Shown: positions 1-10,000, numbered from the stretch's first letter. The stretch is 42,047 nt of DNA from Alphaproteobacteria bacterium (GCA_029289325.1 JARFTV010000031.1:6570-48616), one strand, 5' to 3'. Translations and numbers: made by a program. Notes: generated from the sequence alone by a model not told the origin.

Positions 1-142
1 GGAGACCCCGGCCAATCCCTATCAGGCATCGGTTGAGCAGTTCCTGGCGGTGCTGGACTGCGCGGACCGGTTGCGGGATCAGGGGATCGTCCGGCTGATG
101 GCCGCGGGCGAGGCGCTGCAAGAGGTCCCGCACAAGCCATGA
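1..142 (+). CDS. C-terminal fragment of a NodB-like polysaccharide deacetylase
   Basis: Only the last 46 codons are inside the window (frame 2, stop TGA at 140-142). The fragment (ETPANPYQASVEQFLAVLDC...) aligns by eye with the last ~45 residues of the complete deacetylase at 3784-4530: both have a helix with a cysteine four residues before the segment DRLRDQGIV / FLRDRGLID, followed by a 'GEAL' / 'REGL' turn. I therefore infer a second NodB-family deacetylase, paralogous to that gene and first in the same glycan locus. The catalytic motifs lie upstream of the window, so activity cannot be judged. A 114-nt gap separates it from the next gene, so co-transcription is likely but not coupled by overlap. 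Confidence 0.6.
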   Translation, partial: ETPANPYQASVEQFLAVLDCADRLRDQGIVRLMAAGEALQEVPHKP

Positions 143-256
143 GAGGACGGCACGCCTGCCTGCCCGATCGGGCGCGACCACACAGGTCCTGTACGCAGCC
201 CGGCGCACCGGCCGCGGCTTGGGCTCGGGGATCATGCGATTGCAGCGGAGCCGGTC

Positions 257-3200
257 ATGTGGGTTAGCCTGGTCCTTCTGGCAGGGGCGGTCGCGGTCTG
301 GGCACGCGCGCTATCCTCGCGCCTCGGGGCGGCGCTGGCCTCGGCGGGGGTGGTGGCGGGCCTGCTGCTTCTGGTGGCCTATGCGGCGATTGACCGGCTG
401 ACTGGATCGGGGATCGACGCCTCGGTGATCTACCATCTGCAGACCGGGCTGGACGGGGCCGGGGTCGGGGACTTCTCTGGCCTTGCCCTTGCCACGGCCG
501 GGGCTGTGCTGGCGGTGCTGGCGGCAGGGGTGCTGGTCTACCGACTGAGCCGCACAAGGGGCCCGGTCCGGCTTGGCCCGGCACGGCAGGTCCTTGGGCT
601 GGCCTTGCTGGTCGCTGCACTCTGGCTGAATCCAGCCGTTGGCGACCTGACCCGCCTTGTGAGAAATCAGGCCGCGCTGGCAGCCGCCCCCGCAGGTCCA
701 CCGCCCGAGGGCTTTGTCCCGGTCGAGCGGCTGAACTTTGCCGGGCGCCCGCGGAACCTTGTCCTGCTTTATCTGGAATCGGTCGAGCGCAGCTATCTGG
801 ACGAGACCCGCTTCCCCGGCCTGATGCCGAACCTTGCCGCGCTAGAGGGCGAAGCGGTCAGCTTCACCGATCTGACCGAGGTCGAAGAGGCCAGCTGGAC
901 CATCGCGGGAATGGTGGCCAGCCAATGCGGGATGCCGCTGATCGGGTCGGGCTCGGGGATGGACCGTTTCCTGCCCGCCGCCACCTGCCTTGGCGACCTG
1001 CTGAAAGCCTCGGGCTATGCGCTTGCCTATGTCGGCGGCGCGGATACCGGATTTGCCGGCAAGGGGACCTTCTATGACAGCCACGGCTTCGATCAGGTCG
1101 AAGGCCGGGCCGAGCTTGAGCCGCTGTTGTCCGACCCGGCCTATGTCCATGAATGGGGGCTGTACGACGACAGCCTCTATCCCGTCGCGCTGGAGCGGCT
1201 TCAGTCGCTGGCGGCTGAGGACAGGCCGTTCGGGCTGGCGCTGCTGACGCTGGACACCCATCACCCGTTCGGCTTCCCCTCGGCCAGTTGCAAGGACATT
1301 CCCTATGGCGACGGGACCAACCAGTTCCTGAACGCCGTCCACTGCGCGGACCGGCTGGCGGGCGCGTTCATCCGGCAGGTCCGTGCCGATCCGGCGCTGC
1401 GCGACACGGTGCTTGTCGTCGCTTCGGACCACATGGCGATGCCCAACCTCGCGCAGGAGCTGCTTGAGGCCGGGCCGCGCCGGAACCTGCTGATGATCTT
1501 CGACCCTGCCCTTGACGCAGCCCTTGTGGACACTCCGGGCACGACGCTGGACATCGGTCCGACGGTCCTGACCCGGCTTGGTGCCCCTACGCCGGCCCTT
1601 GGCTTCGGCCGTGACCTTCTGGGCGAGGTGCCGACCCTGCGCGGAGCGGATCCCGACCTGCCCGCGCGGATCGCAGAGGCGCGCGGCTATCTGGCGGCGC
1701 TGTGGTCCTACCCCTCGATCCGCGCCGGGCTGCTGGTGGACGCGGCCACCGAGGAGATCGTCCTTGACGGGCGGCGGCTGAAATATCCCGTGCTTCTGTA
1801 CCTGAACGAGGCGCTGGACGTGACCGGCATCGGCTTCGAGCTGCACAGCGACATGACCCTGCCCGAGGTCGTCGCCACGATGGATCCCGACCGGCGCTTC
1901 GTCTGGGTCGACAGCTGCCGCAAGACCGCGATCTTCGCCCCTGCCCCCGCGCCCGACGGGGCAGAACTTTGCGCGCTGGCGGGCAGTCTGGAAAGCCCCG
2001 ACCTGCGCCAGTTCGCGCTGACCGGTGGCGAGGGCCTGCCCGCCGACCGTCTGGCCCAGCCCTTCACGCTTTCGACCGCCGAACTGGCCTTCCACGACAG
2101 CCTGATGGCGGACCTGAACCGCCGCCGCCAGTTCGCGGCCGAAAGGGTGGTGGGCTACACCCCGCCGAACGGGCTGACCGGGGAAATCGCGATCCGCTCG
2201 GCGGGCTATCTGAACGGGGAATCCTGGGTCTGGAACCCCGAAGCGGGCGACCGCGTCGGGCTGATGCGGGGCCTTACCCTGCTTGGCCTGACCCCGGATG
2301 CGCCTCCGGTCAAGCTGGGGCATATCGACACCTGCGGCTATGGCGGGCGCCAGCCGGATCGCGTGACGCTTGACGGCAGCTTTCAGGCGGCGATCGAGGC
2401 CAATGCCCGGGCCTTCGGCGCTTTCGTGATCGTCGCGCATAACAGCGTCGTCTGCTATGAGGTCGACCCGGGGCTGGAGCCGCTGTTTGCGGGCTCGGGC
2501 CTGACGAAATGGCGCGACCTGTGGTATGAGGAGCCCTATGTCGCCCTGATCGCCGGGAACGGCGAGGTGGAGGAATTCACCGGCGCGCGGCAGACGGCGT
2601 TGGGGGTGGAGCTGACCAACATCATGCGCAGCCCCCGCAAGGACGCCCAGCGACAGCTCGACTGGCTGCCGCGCATCGCCCATGCCGGGGGCGCGCTGGG
2701 AGAGCTGACCTACACCAACGCGCTTGAGGCGCTGGCGGCAAGCGCCGAGGCCTACGAGCTGGTCGAAATCGACCTCGCCTGGACCTCTGACGATCAGCTG
2801 GTCTGCCTGCATGACTGGGACGCGCCCTGGCTGTCCCCGGATGGCCAGCCGATCGCCCCCCTTCCGCTTGCCGAAGTCCTTGCCCGTGCCAAGGCCGGGG
2901 CGGGATACAGCCCCTGCACACTGGAGACGCTCTCGGCCGTCCTGCGCGATCATCCGGGCCTGCGGATCGTCCTCGATCTCAAGTCGCGCGCGATGGAGGC
3001 CCATGCCCGGATAGCCGAGACCCGGCCCGAGCTGCTGCCACGGCTGGTCCCGCAGTTCTACCAGCCCGAGGATTACGCGGCCCTGCGCGACATGGGCTAC
3101 GGTGACGTGATCTGGACCCTTTACCAGTTCGGCGGGACGACCGAGACGGTTCTGGCCAGCCTGCGCGGGATGGATCTTCTGGGCCTCGTGATGCCGCGCG

Positions 3201-3787
3201 AGCGGCTGGAGGCGGGGCTTGCGACCAGGGCCCGCGCCGCCACCGGGGTTCTGAGCTGGGTGCATACGATAAACACCCGGGCCGAGCTGGATGCGGCGCT
3301 GGCCATGGGCGCGGCCGAGGTCTTCACCGATGTCCTGCGCCCGGTCCCTGTGGTCCGGTTCCTCGCCCGGTCCTCGGGCTTTGACTCGGGCGATTCTTCC
3401 GTGACCCGTGATGGGGGCGCGCCCTTGACGCTGGCGCGTGGGGTGAACCTTGTCGCGCTGGAGGCGGAGCCGACCCTGCTGGCGCGGTTCGACGGCTGCG
3501 CGGCGCTGGACAGTGGCGCTGCTCCCGACCCCGCCCCGTTCCGCACCGCCCTGACCAGCGCTTTGGCCGGGCGCCGGGCCGTGGCGGTGGTCGTCCACGA
3601 CAGCGCCTTCTGCGAGGGGGTCGCCCTTGCCCCGCTGTTTCAGGACACGCCCCTGACCCGCGCCGCCGGGATTGGCTTTCGCGCGCCTTATATCGGGCTG
3701 ATCCGGCCCGACGGCTCGGCGCTGGAAGTCACCGGCCCCGAAGCGACGCGGCTTCGCCAATCCCTTGCGGTGGAGGTCACGCCATGA
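257..3787 (+). CDS. OpgB-like phosphoglycerol transferase fused to a GDPD-like domain
   Basis: 1176 aa membrane protein. Residues 1-135 hold about four membrane helices and the segment GSGIDASVIYHLQTGLDGAG, typical of OpgB (phosphoglycerol transferase I), which moves phosphoglycerol from phosphatidylglycerol to periplasmic glucans. Residues ~165-500 form an LtaS/OpgB-type sulfatase-fold domain: E174 (LLYLES), probable nucleophile T215 (SWTIAGMVASQCG), H335/H336 (DTHHPF) and D391-H392 (SDHMA). Residues ~805-1030 resemble a glycerophosphodiester phosphodiesterase of the HAGG/YTN subfamily: H809, E837, D839, H852. Residues ~631-790 and ~1034-1176 are two related copies of a domain resembling FAM3/ILEI. 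The start has GGAG about 8 nt upstream. The stop overlaps the next start (ATGA). OpgB family membership is strong; the fused domains make the overall role (adding, trimming or recycling glycerophosphate on a glycan) an inference. Confidence 0.82.
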   Translation: MWVSLVLLAGAVAVWARALSSRLGAALASAGVVAGLLLLVAYAAIDRLTGSGIDASVIYHLQTGLDGAGVGDFSGLALATAGAVLAVLAAGVLVYRLSRTRGPVRLGPARQVLGLALLVAALWLNPAVGDLTRLVRNQAALAAAPAGPPPEGFVPVERLNFAGRPRNLVLLYLESVERSYLDETRFPGLMPNLAALEGEAVSFTDLTEVEEASWTIAGMVASQCGMPLIGSGSGMDRFLPAATCLGDLLKASGYALAYVGGADTGFAGKGTFYDSHGFDQVEGRAELEPLLSDPAYVHEWGLYDDSLYPVALERLQSLAAEDRPFGLALLTLDTHHPFGFPSASCKDIPYGDGTNQFLNAVHCADRLAGAFIRQVRADPALRDTVLVVASDHMAMPNLAQELLEAGPRRNLLMIFDPALDAALVDTPGTTLDIGPTVLTRLGAPTPALGFGRDLLGEVPTLRGADPDLPARIAEARGYLAALWSYPSIRAGLLVDAATEEIVLDGRRLKYPVLLYLNEALDVTGIGFELHSDMTLPEVVATMDPDRRFVWVDSCRKTAIFAPAPAPDGAELCALAGSLESPDLRQFALTGGEGLPADRLAQPFTLSTAELAFHDSLMADLNRRRQFAAERVVGYTPPNGLTGEIAIRSAGYLNGESWVWNPEAGDRVGLMRGLTLLGLTPDAPPVKLGHIDTCGYGGRQPDRVTLDGSFQAAIEANARAFGAFVIVAHNSVVCYEVDPGLEPLFAGSGLTKWRDLWYEEPYVALIAGNGEVEEFTGARQTALGVELTNIMRSPRKDAQRQLDWLPRIAHAGGALGELTYTNALEALAASAEAYELVEIDLAWTSDDQLVCLHDWDAPWLSPDGQPIAPLPLAEVLARAKAGAGYSPCTLETLSAVLRDHPGLRIVLDLKSRAMEAHARIAETRPELLPRLVPQFYQPEDYAALRDMGYGDVIWTLYQFGGTTETVLASLRGMDLLGLVMPRERLEAGLATRARAATGVLSWVHTINTRAELDAALAMGAAEVFTDVLRPVPVVRFLARSSGFDSGDSSVTRDGGAPLTLARGVNLVALEAEPTLLARFDGCAALDSGAAPDPAPFRTALTSALAGRRAVAVVVHDSAFCEGVALAPLFQDTPLTRAAGIGFRAPYIGLIRPDGSALEVTGPEATRLRQSLAVEVTP

Positions 3788-4530
3788 TGCGCCGTCTGAT
3801 CACGCTGGCGCTGCTCTGGGCCCTGCCCGTCGGGGCCGAGGGGGTGGGACTTGTCACGATCACCTTCGACGACGCCTCGCGCGCGCAATACGAACACGGG
3901 CTGCGGCTCGCGGTCGCGCATGACCTCGTCGGCACACTTTTCGTCCCCACGAGCCTTGTCGAGGCCGCCCTGCCCGGCGACTGGACCCTGACTTGGGACG
4001 AGGTCCGCGCGTTCCACGCCGCCGGATGGGAGATCGGGGCCCACGGGGCAAGTCACGCCCGGCTGCCCGACCTGCCCGCCGACCAGCTTCCGGCCGAGAT
4101 CGACGGATCCGCCGCCGCCATCGCTGACAGGATCGGCGAGGCGCCGGTCGCCTTCTCCTCGCCCTTCGGCGCCTTCAGCGATGCCACGCTGGACCGGATC
4201 ATGGAGACCTACCAGGCGCATCTGTCCTGGAAGGGCCACGGCGGCCGCAATCCGCGCGCGGCCCTCGACCCGCGCCTCATCGGCCGGCTGGAGGTTGTCA
4301 ACACGATGACCCCGGTCGAGGTCTGCGGCGAGATGGTCGCCAGCGCCCGCGACGAGACCTGGCTTGTGCTTCTCTTCCACGGCGTCACCGAGGGCGAGCC
4401 GGCCGATTACGAGGTTTCGGCCGCAATGCTGGACGAGATCTTCGCCTGCACCGCCTTCCTGCGCGACCGCGGGCTGATCGACGTGGTGACAGTGCGCGAG
4501 GGTCTTGCGCGGATCGGGGGGACGCCATGA
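3784..4530 (+). CDS. Exported NodB-family polysaccharide deacetylase
   Basis: 248 aa with a short signal peptide (residues 1-18, cleavage near VGA-EG). The NodB metal-binding motifs are present: D29-D30 in TFDD, H87 and H91 in GAHGASH, a SPFG loop as motif 3 (~residue 125) and LLFHGV near residue 200. The family removes N- or O-acetyl groups from polysaccharides such as chitin-like oligomers, poly-N-acetylglucosamine or peptidoglycan; substrate cannot be told from sequence. It starts inside the stop of the OpgB-like gene (ATGA) and its own stop overlaps the next start in the same way, so it is translationally coupled to both. It appears to be a paralogue of the fragment at the left edge of the window. 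Position in the locus suggests deacetylation of the polymer made by the GT2 enzyme at 7006-10338. Confidence 0.85.
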   Translation: MMRRLITLALLWALPVGAEGVGLVTITFDDASRAQYEHGLRLAVAHDLVGTLFVPTSLVEAALPGDWTLTWDEVRAFHAAGWEIGAHGASHARLPDLPADQLPAEIDGSAAAIADRIGEAPVAFSSPFGAFSDATLDRIMETYQAHLSWKGHGGRNPRAALDPRLIGRLEVVNTMTPVEVCGEMVASARDETWLVLLFHGVTEGEPADYEVSAAMLDEIFACTAFLRDRGLIDVVTVREGLARIGGTP

Positions 4531-7019
4531 CCGGTGCCGGACTGACCCGCCGGGCGCTCCTGTCGGCCGCCGCGGCGCTGCCGGGCGCGGCGCTGCCACT
4601 GCGGCTGGCGGCGCAGTCCGGCACCGCGCAGCTTTCGGTCCTGCTGGACGGGATCGGACCCGGCACGCCCTCGGACCTGCTGACCGCTGTAGTCTCGCCC
4701 TTCCTTTCGGCGGGTCTGCCGGTGACCTGCATCACCAACCTTGCCGCCCTTGCCCCGCCCGGCCGGGAAAGCGCGCCGGTGTGCGATACCCTGGCCGAGT
4801 TTGCCCTGCGCGAGCCGGGCCTTTTCGACCTTGCCCTGCCGATCGGCAAGCTTCCCCGCCCCGAACGCTATTTCCAGCTTCGCCGCGCGGGAGAGCTGCG
4901 CGCGTCGGTCCAGCGCGCCTTCGGCTCCGGCCCTGCGGCCGGGCAATCCTTCCCGGTCGTCACCCTGGTGGACCGGGGCGAGGATCCGAACATCGACCAC
5001 ACCGCCTTCCGTGGCGCGGGCTTCCGCATCCACCTGACCGCCGGGGACGGCCCCTTCAGCGCGCGGATCGCGGGCCGGGGCGAGCTGGTGGTAAGCGGCG
5101 GGCTCTGGACCCGGCTCGACGCGCCCAACCTGGACCTGGGGGCGCTCGGGTCCGACGGGCTGGTCGCCGTGGCGCTGACCGGGGATCCCGGCGATCCGGC
5201 CCGGGCCGAGGCATTGGCCGTCCGTCTGGCCAGGGCGAATGACGAGGGTCGCCTCCGCCTTGTCAGCCCGGCCCAGCGCCGTCTCTATGCCCAGCCGCAT
5301 CTGCCCATCGACATCGCCCTGCTGGTCGATCATGGCTCCACGCTGGAGGAGGACGACGCCCTTCTCGCCTTTGCCCGCGACCTTGCCGCCTCTGGCATAC
5401 CGCTTACCCTGACGGGCCGCGCCGAAAGCTGGGGCGAGCTGCCCGGCAATGTGGCCTTCTGCGCCCTCCCGCCGCGTGACCCGCTGCAGGCCGTCCCGCC
5501 CCCTGCCTGCCAGCGCGGTCCAGACGCCCCGCCCGACGCGTTGACCTTGCCGGTCAGCGTGCAGATCGGGGCCGAGCCCTCCGCCTGGCCCGTCCAGGGC
5601 ATCGACCCCGACGGACGTCTGCGGCTGACGGTCCGCCCCTTGCCCGAGCCCGAGGCCGTGCTGGACCTTTCGCCGCTCGAGGATCATCTGGTCGCCATCC
5701 GCGCCGACGATATCCTTCAGCCTGCCCGGCGCGAGCAGCTCGTGCGCCGTCTGGTCGAGGCGGGCCTATCCGGCGCGGCCTATTTCCACACCATACCCGG
5801 CCTTGCCGCCCATCTGGTCGAGGCCGAGCCGGTGCTGAGCCGGCTCTGGTCGATCCGCCGCCGCACCCTGACGGACCCGCTCCAGCCCCCCGCCCCCGAC
5901 ACGGCCGAACGCGAGCGGCTGATCGAGGACGCCCGCCTTGCCTGGCGGTATATCGACCGCTTCACCAATGCGACCACGGGCCTGTGCGCAGGGACGGTGC
6001 AGCGGACCTCGACAATGATCGTCAACCACGATGTCACGCTCTGGGACCTTGCCAGCCAGCTTCACGGCATCCGCGCCGCCCGACAGCTGGGCTTCCTTGC
6101 CCAGGACGAGGCAGCGGCCCGCGTGCGGCGGCTGGTGGAACATCTGCCCACGGCCGGGCTTGAGGGGTTGAAGCTCCCCCCCGCCATGTTCCGCGCCGAC
6201 ACGCTGGCCGTGACCATCCCCGGTTTCGACGTCTGCGATGCGGGCCGGTTCCTGGTTGCCTTGCGCGCGGTTGTGGAGGCCGGGCTTCTTGACGCCGTGA
6301 CGGCCGAACTGGTGGTGGCGGGCTGGGACCTGGACGCAGCCTTGCCCGGCGGCCGGCCGCACAGCCATCTCGGCGGCAAGTGGATGGACACGACGCTGTC
6401 GCATTGCACGCCTTATATCCGCCGCGGCATGGCCCCGTGGGGGTTCAATCTGGTCTCGGCCTACGAGGGCCTGGCCGAGGGCACGCCGACCGACCGCAAG
6501 ATCGCGCTGTTCTACGACGTGGCGCGGATCGGGCAGCTTGGGGTGGAACCCGCGCTCCTCGACCGGATCGAGCTTGGCCCCGATCCCGAGGTCGACCTGA
6601 CCGCCGATGCGATCTTCGACGCGCAGCTCACGTGGTACGAGACGACGGGCCAGTTCAAATGCGCCTCGGAAGCGCCGCTGAACTTCCCGCCATGGTTCTC
6701 CTACCAGGGCCTCAGGCTGGGCTACCTTGGCGAAGCGGCCTGGGTCGTCCGCGGCCTTGGCGGCGCGGCGGAACATGACACCCCCGAATTCCGCGCCAAG
6801 GCCGAAGTCCTGTCGACGAAATCCGCCTATCTCTGGGCCGCGCTGCGCCAGCACGAATGGTGCGACCGGCTGCTCACGCTGATCCGCGACAAGACCCGGA
6901 TCAGGGATCTCGGCTTTTCGGTGGGAGTCTTCACCGGCACGCAACGGGCGATGCCGAACTATACCGACCTCAACACCAATGGCGTCATCCTGACGGCGAT
7001 CGGCCATGTCCTCCGCTGA
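4527..7019 (+). CDS. Exported DUF3131 protein with deacetylase-like N-terminal region
   Basis: 830 aa. The N-terminus (LTRRALLSAAAALPGAALPL) has a twin arginine and hydrophobic stretch, so Tat or Sec export is likely. Residues ~35-420 contain two segments (LSVLLDGIGPGTPSDLL near 36 and IDIALLVDHGSTLEEDD near 270) that look like worn NodB-type strands, lacking the paired aspartates and histidines. Residues ~470-830 match the DUF3131 pattern: an LAWRYI start, TGLCAGTVQ, TLWDLASQLHGIRAA, and a C-terminal NYTDLNTNGVILTAI. DUF3131 is related to glucoamylase-like (alpha/alpha)6 barrels and often sits beside glycosyltransferases; a glycan-cleaving or glycan-binding role is inferred, not shown. ATGA overlap with the deacetylase upstream and a 14-nt overlap with the GT2 gene downstream indicate one operon. 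Confidence 0.75.
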   Translation: MTGAGLTRRALLSAAAALPGAALPLRLAAQSGTAQLSVLLDGIGPGTPSDLLTAVVSPFLSAGLPVTCITNLAALAPPGRESAPVCDTLAEFALREPGLFDLALPIGKLPRPERYFQLRRAGELRASVQRAFGSGPAAGQSFPVVTLVDRGEDPNIDHTAFRGAGFRIHLTAGDGPFSARIAGRGELVVSGGLWTRLDAPNLDLGALGSDGLVAVALTGDPGDPARAEALAVRLARANDEGRLRLVSPAQRRLYAQPHLPIDIALLVDHGSTLEEDDALLAFARDLAASGIPLTLTGRAESWGELPGNVAFCALPPRDPLQAVPPPACQRGPDAPPDALTLPVSVQIGAEPSAWPVQGIDPDGRLRLTVRPLPEPEAVLDLSPLEDHLVAIRADDILQPARREQLVRRLVEAGLSGAAYFHTIPGLAAHLVEAEPVLSRLWSIRRRTLTDPLQPPAPDTAERERLIEDARLAWRYIDRFTNATTGLCAGTVQRTSTMIVNHDVTLWDLASQLHGIRAARQLGFLAQDEAAARVRRLVEHLPTAGLEGLKLPPAMFRADTLAVTIPGFDVCDAGRFLVALRAVVEAGLLDAVTAELVVAGWDLDAALPGGRPHSHLGGKWMDTTLSHCTPYIRRGMAPWGFNLVSAYEGLAEGTPTDRKIALFYDVARIGQLGVEPALLDRIELGPDPEVDLTADAIFDAQLTWYETTGQFKCASEAPLNFPPWFSYQGLRLGYLGEAAWVVRGLGGAAEHDTPEFRAKAEVLSTKSAYLWAALRQHEWCDRLLTLIRDKTRIRDLGFSVGVFTGTQRAMPNYTDLNTNGVILTAIGHVLR

Positions 7020-10000
7020 TCGCACCCCCCCGCCCGAGGACGGGCGCGAGCCCGAACCCGACCATGTGTTCGAGGACCGCAGCGGCTGGCGCGGGCGGAT
7101 CGTGGTCGTGCTCTTGTTCGTCCTGCTCGTGGCGACGGTGATCTGGCTCTGGGACCTTGGTCGACGGCTGCTGGTCGACCTGCCGCTGCCGCCAATCGCC
7201 GCCCAGCCTTTGGGCTCTGCGCGGCCGACCGACGCCTTCGTCACCCTGCAATCGAATGCCGCCTATCCCTGCCGCCGCGTCACCGAAACCGGCAGGACCC
7301 GCCCCGTCCTCGGCTACCTTCCCGCCGCCGACAGTGCGGCGCTGACCGGGCTGCGCGCCCGCTGCAACCGGCTGGACCGGGTGCTGGCCGATGCCTTCCT
7401 CCTTGGCGCGCCGGACGGGACGGTCGTCCCGCTCTGGGCGCGGCAGAACAAGGCGCTGGAGGAGCTGGCCAGAGCAATCGACCTGCCCGGCGGCTCGGCC
7501 CTCACGGTGGCGCGGATCACCGCGAGCACCCGGACCGACGAACTGGCGGCGATCCTCTCCCCCGGCCCCGCACTCGACCGGATGGTCAGCCAGCTCTCGG
7601 ACCTGCTGGAGGCTCAGCCGCGACCCGGCCTTTGCCTGAACCTCTCTGCCCATCCCGACATTGACCCCGCGATCCTGCGCGAGGCCCTGTCCCGCCTGTC
7701 GCGGGCGGTGACGCAGCCCAACCGCCCTGCGCCCACGCTCTGCCTGATCGCCCCGCCCGAGGCCGGGGTCTGGCGCGATCCGGCGCTGGTCGGAATGCTG
7801 GATCTGGCAGTGGTCAAGGGCTTCCGCGAGGCGACCTCACCCGTGGAGCCGCCCGCCCCGCCCGCGTGGTACGGCCCCGCCCTGGCCGAAGTCATCGCGC
7901 TGATCCCGCAAGACAAGCTGGTCCTCGCGCTTGGCAATTTCGGGGAGGCCTGGCTCAGCGGGCAAGGCCGCCCGCTGCGCATCAGCTATGCCGAGACGCT
8001 GGCCCGCGCCCAGGCCGCAGGGGGGGTTCCGCGCTTTGACGCAGAGGCCGGGGCGACGGCGCTGCGCTTTCTGGAAGCCAACCGCAGGATCAGCGACTTC
8101 TGGCTGCTGGACGCGGCCACGGCCCAGAACCAGTTGGCCGCCCTGCCCCGCGACCTTGCTGTCGCGGTCTGGCCGCTTGGCTATGAAGATCCCGCGCTCT
8201 GGCGGGTCCTGCAGGGCGATCCGGTCCATGGCGCGCGGCGTCTTGCCGGTCCGGTCGATCTGTCGGGTCAGGCGCTGACCCTGATCGGCGGCCCGGCCGT
8301 GGACGCGATCCTTCCGGCCCAGCCCGGCACCCGCGCAGTGGAAACGGATGCGACAGGCACCCTCGTGCTGGCGCAAAGCTACGATCCCCCGCCGCTGCCG
8401 AACCTGATCCACCGCCGCGGGCTGGAGCTTGCCGGGGGGATTGTCCTCACCTTCGACGGCCTGCCCCAGCCCGAGGATGTCGCCGGGCTTCTCGCCGCGC
8501 TGGAGCGTGAGGGGGTGAAGGCCGCCTTCTTCACCGACCTGAAGGTCCTGCTGCAGCGGCAGGCTTCGGCGCATCAGCTTGCGGCGGCGGGGCATGTGCT
8601 TGGCATCCGGCAACTGCCCGCCCTGCCCGACCGGCCGGAATCCCTGCGCACGGCGAAACTCGCGCTCAACTTCGCGCAACTCTACCTCGTCCGGGAGTTC
8701 GGCGCTCCGGCCCGGCTGGTCCTCCTGCGTCCCGGTGCGGGCCCGCCGCACTTCAGCCGTGACGCGTTCAAGGCCGAGGTCGACCTGCTTGACCGTGGGC
8801 TGATCCCCATCCGCTCAAGTTTCGACGCCCCAAGCGGCGCGGTCGATCCGGTGGAGTTCGTCGACCGAATCCGTCGCGAGGGCGCCTTCGAGCAGGCCCA
8901 GGTCATCACGCTGGACCTGCGCGACTCGGGCGTCGAGCAGCTTGCCGCCTTGCCCGAGATCCTGCGCCGCCTCCAGGCCGACGGCTACCAGTTCCTCGCC
9001 CCGAACCTGGCCACCGGGGCCGACGGCCCGCCGCTGGCGGCGCTGGACCTGCCCGGACGGCCCTTCGGCGATGGGCTGGCCTTCACGGTGGCGAATTTCC
9101 TGTTGAACGGGGTAACGGTCCTGTTCTTCGTGATGCTGGTGATCTCGGCTGCATTCTCGCTGCTCTACACCGCGCTGTCGCTGCTGCGCCGCCCCAATCC
9201 GCCGCTTGACCCGGACTTCACCCCGCCCGTCTCGGTCATCATCCCCGCCTTCAACGAGGAAAAGGTGATCGCCGCCTGCCTGACGTCGGTCCTGCGGTCG
9301 GACTATCCGGATTTCCAAGTCTATATCGTCGATGACGGCTCGACCGACCACACCTCGGACGTTGTCCGGCAGATGATCGCCGACCACCCGCGCGTCCACC
9401 TGCTGCGCGAGGAAAACGCGGGCAAATGGCACGCCGCGAATCTGGCGATCAAGCATATCGACACGCCGATCTTCATCGCGGCCGATGCCGATTCCATCTT
9501 CCTGCCCGACACGATCCGCTGGCTGGTCCAGCCCTTCAAGGATCAGGGCGTCGGCGCTGTCGCCGGGCTGGTCGAGGTCGGCAACCGCGTCAACCTGCTG
9601 ACCGATTTCCAGCATCAGGAATACATGGTCACGCAGAACGTCCTGCGCCGCGCGCATGAGTTCTTCGACGGCATCCTCGTCGTTCCCGGAGCGGTGGGTG
9701 CCTGGCGGACCCGTGCCGTGCAGGCCAGCGGCGGCTTCTCGGGCGAAACGATCACCGAGGATGCCGACCTGACCGTTGCCGTCCACCGTGCGGGCTACCG
9801 CGTGCGTTTCGAGGAGCGAGCCCGCTCGATCACCGAGGCACCGATCACCGTCCGTACCTTCCTGCGCCAGAGGCTGCGCTGGCAGCTGGGGATGCTTCAG
9901 GTCAGCTGGAAGCACCGGGGGGTGATCCCCTCGGGCCTGCCGGTGGGCTTCTCGGTGGTGGATTCGGTCTGGTTCGGCCCGGTCTCGCTGCTGCTTGCAC

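Noticed and set aside
842-3760. Very long minus-strand open frame (972 codons) opposite the OpgB-like gene
   Set aside because: Its translation is rich in Arg, Gln, Gly and Pro with no recognisable domain; it is a shadow produced by high-GC codon bias of the real gene, which has clear catalytic motifs.
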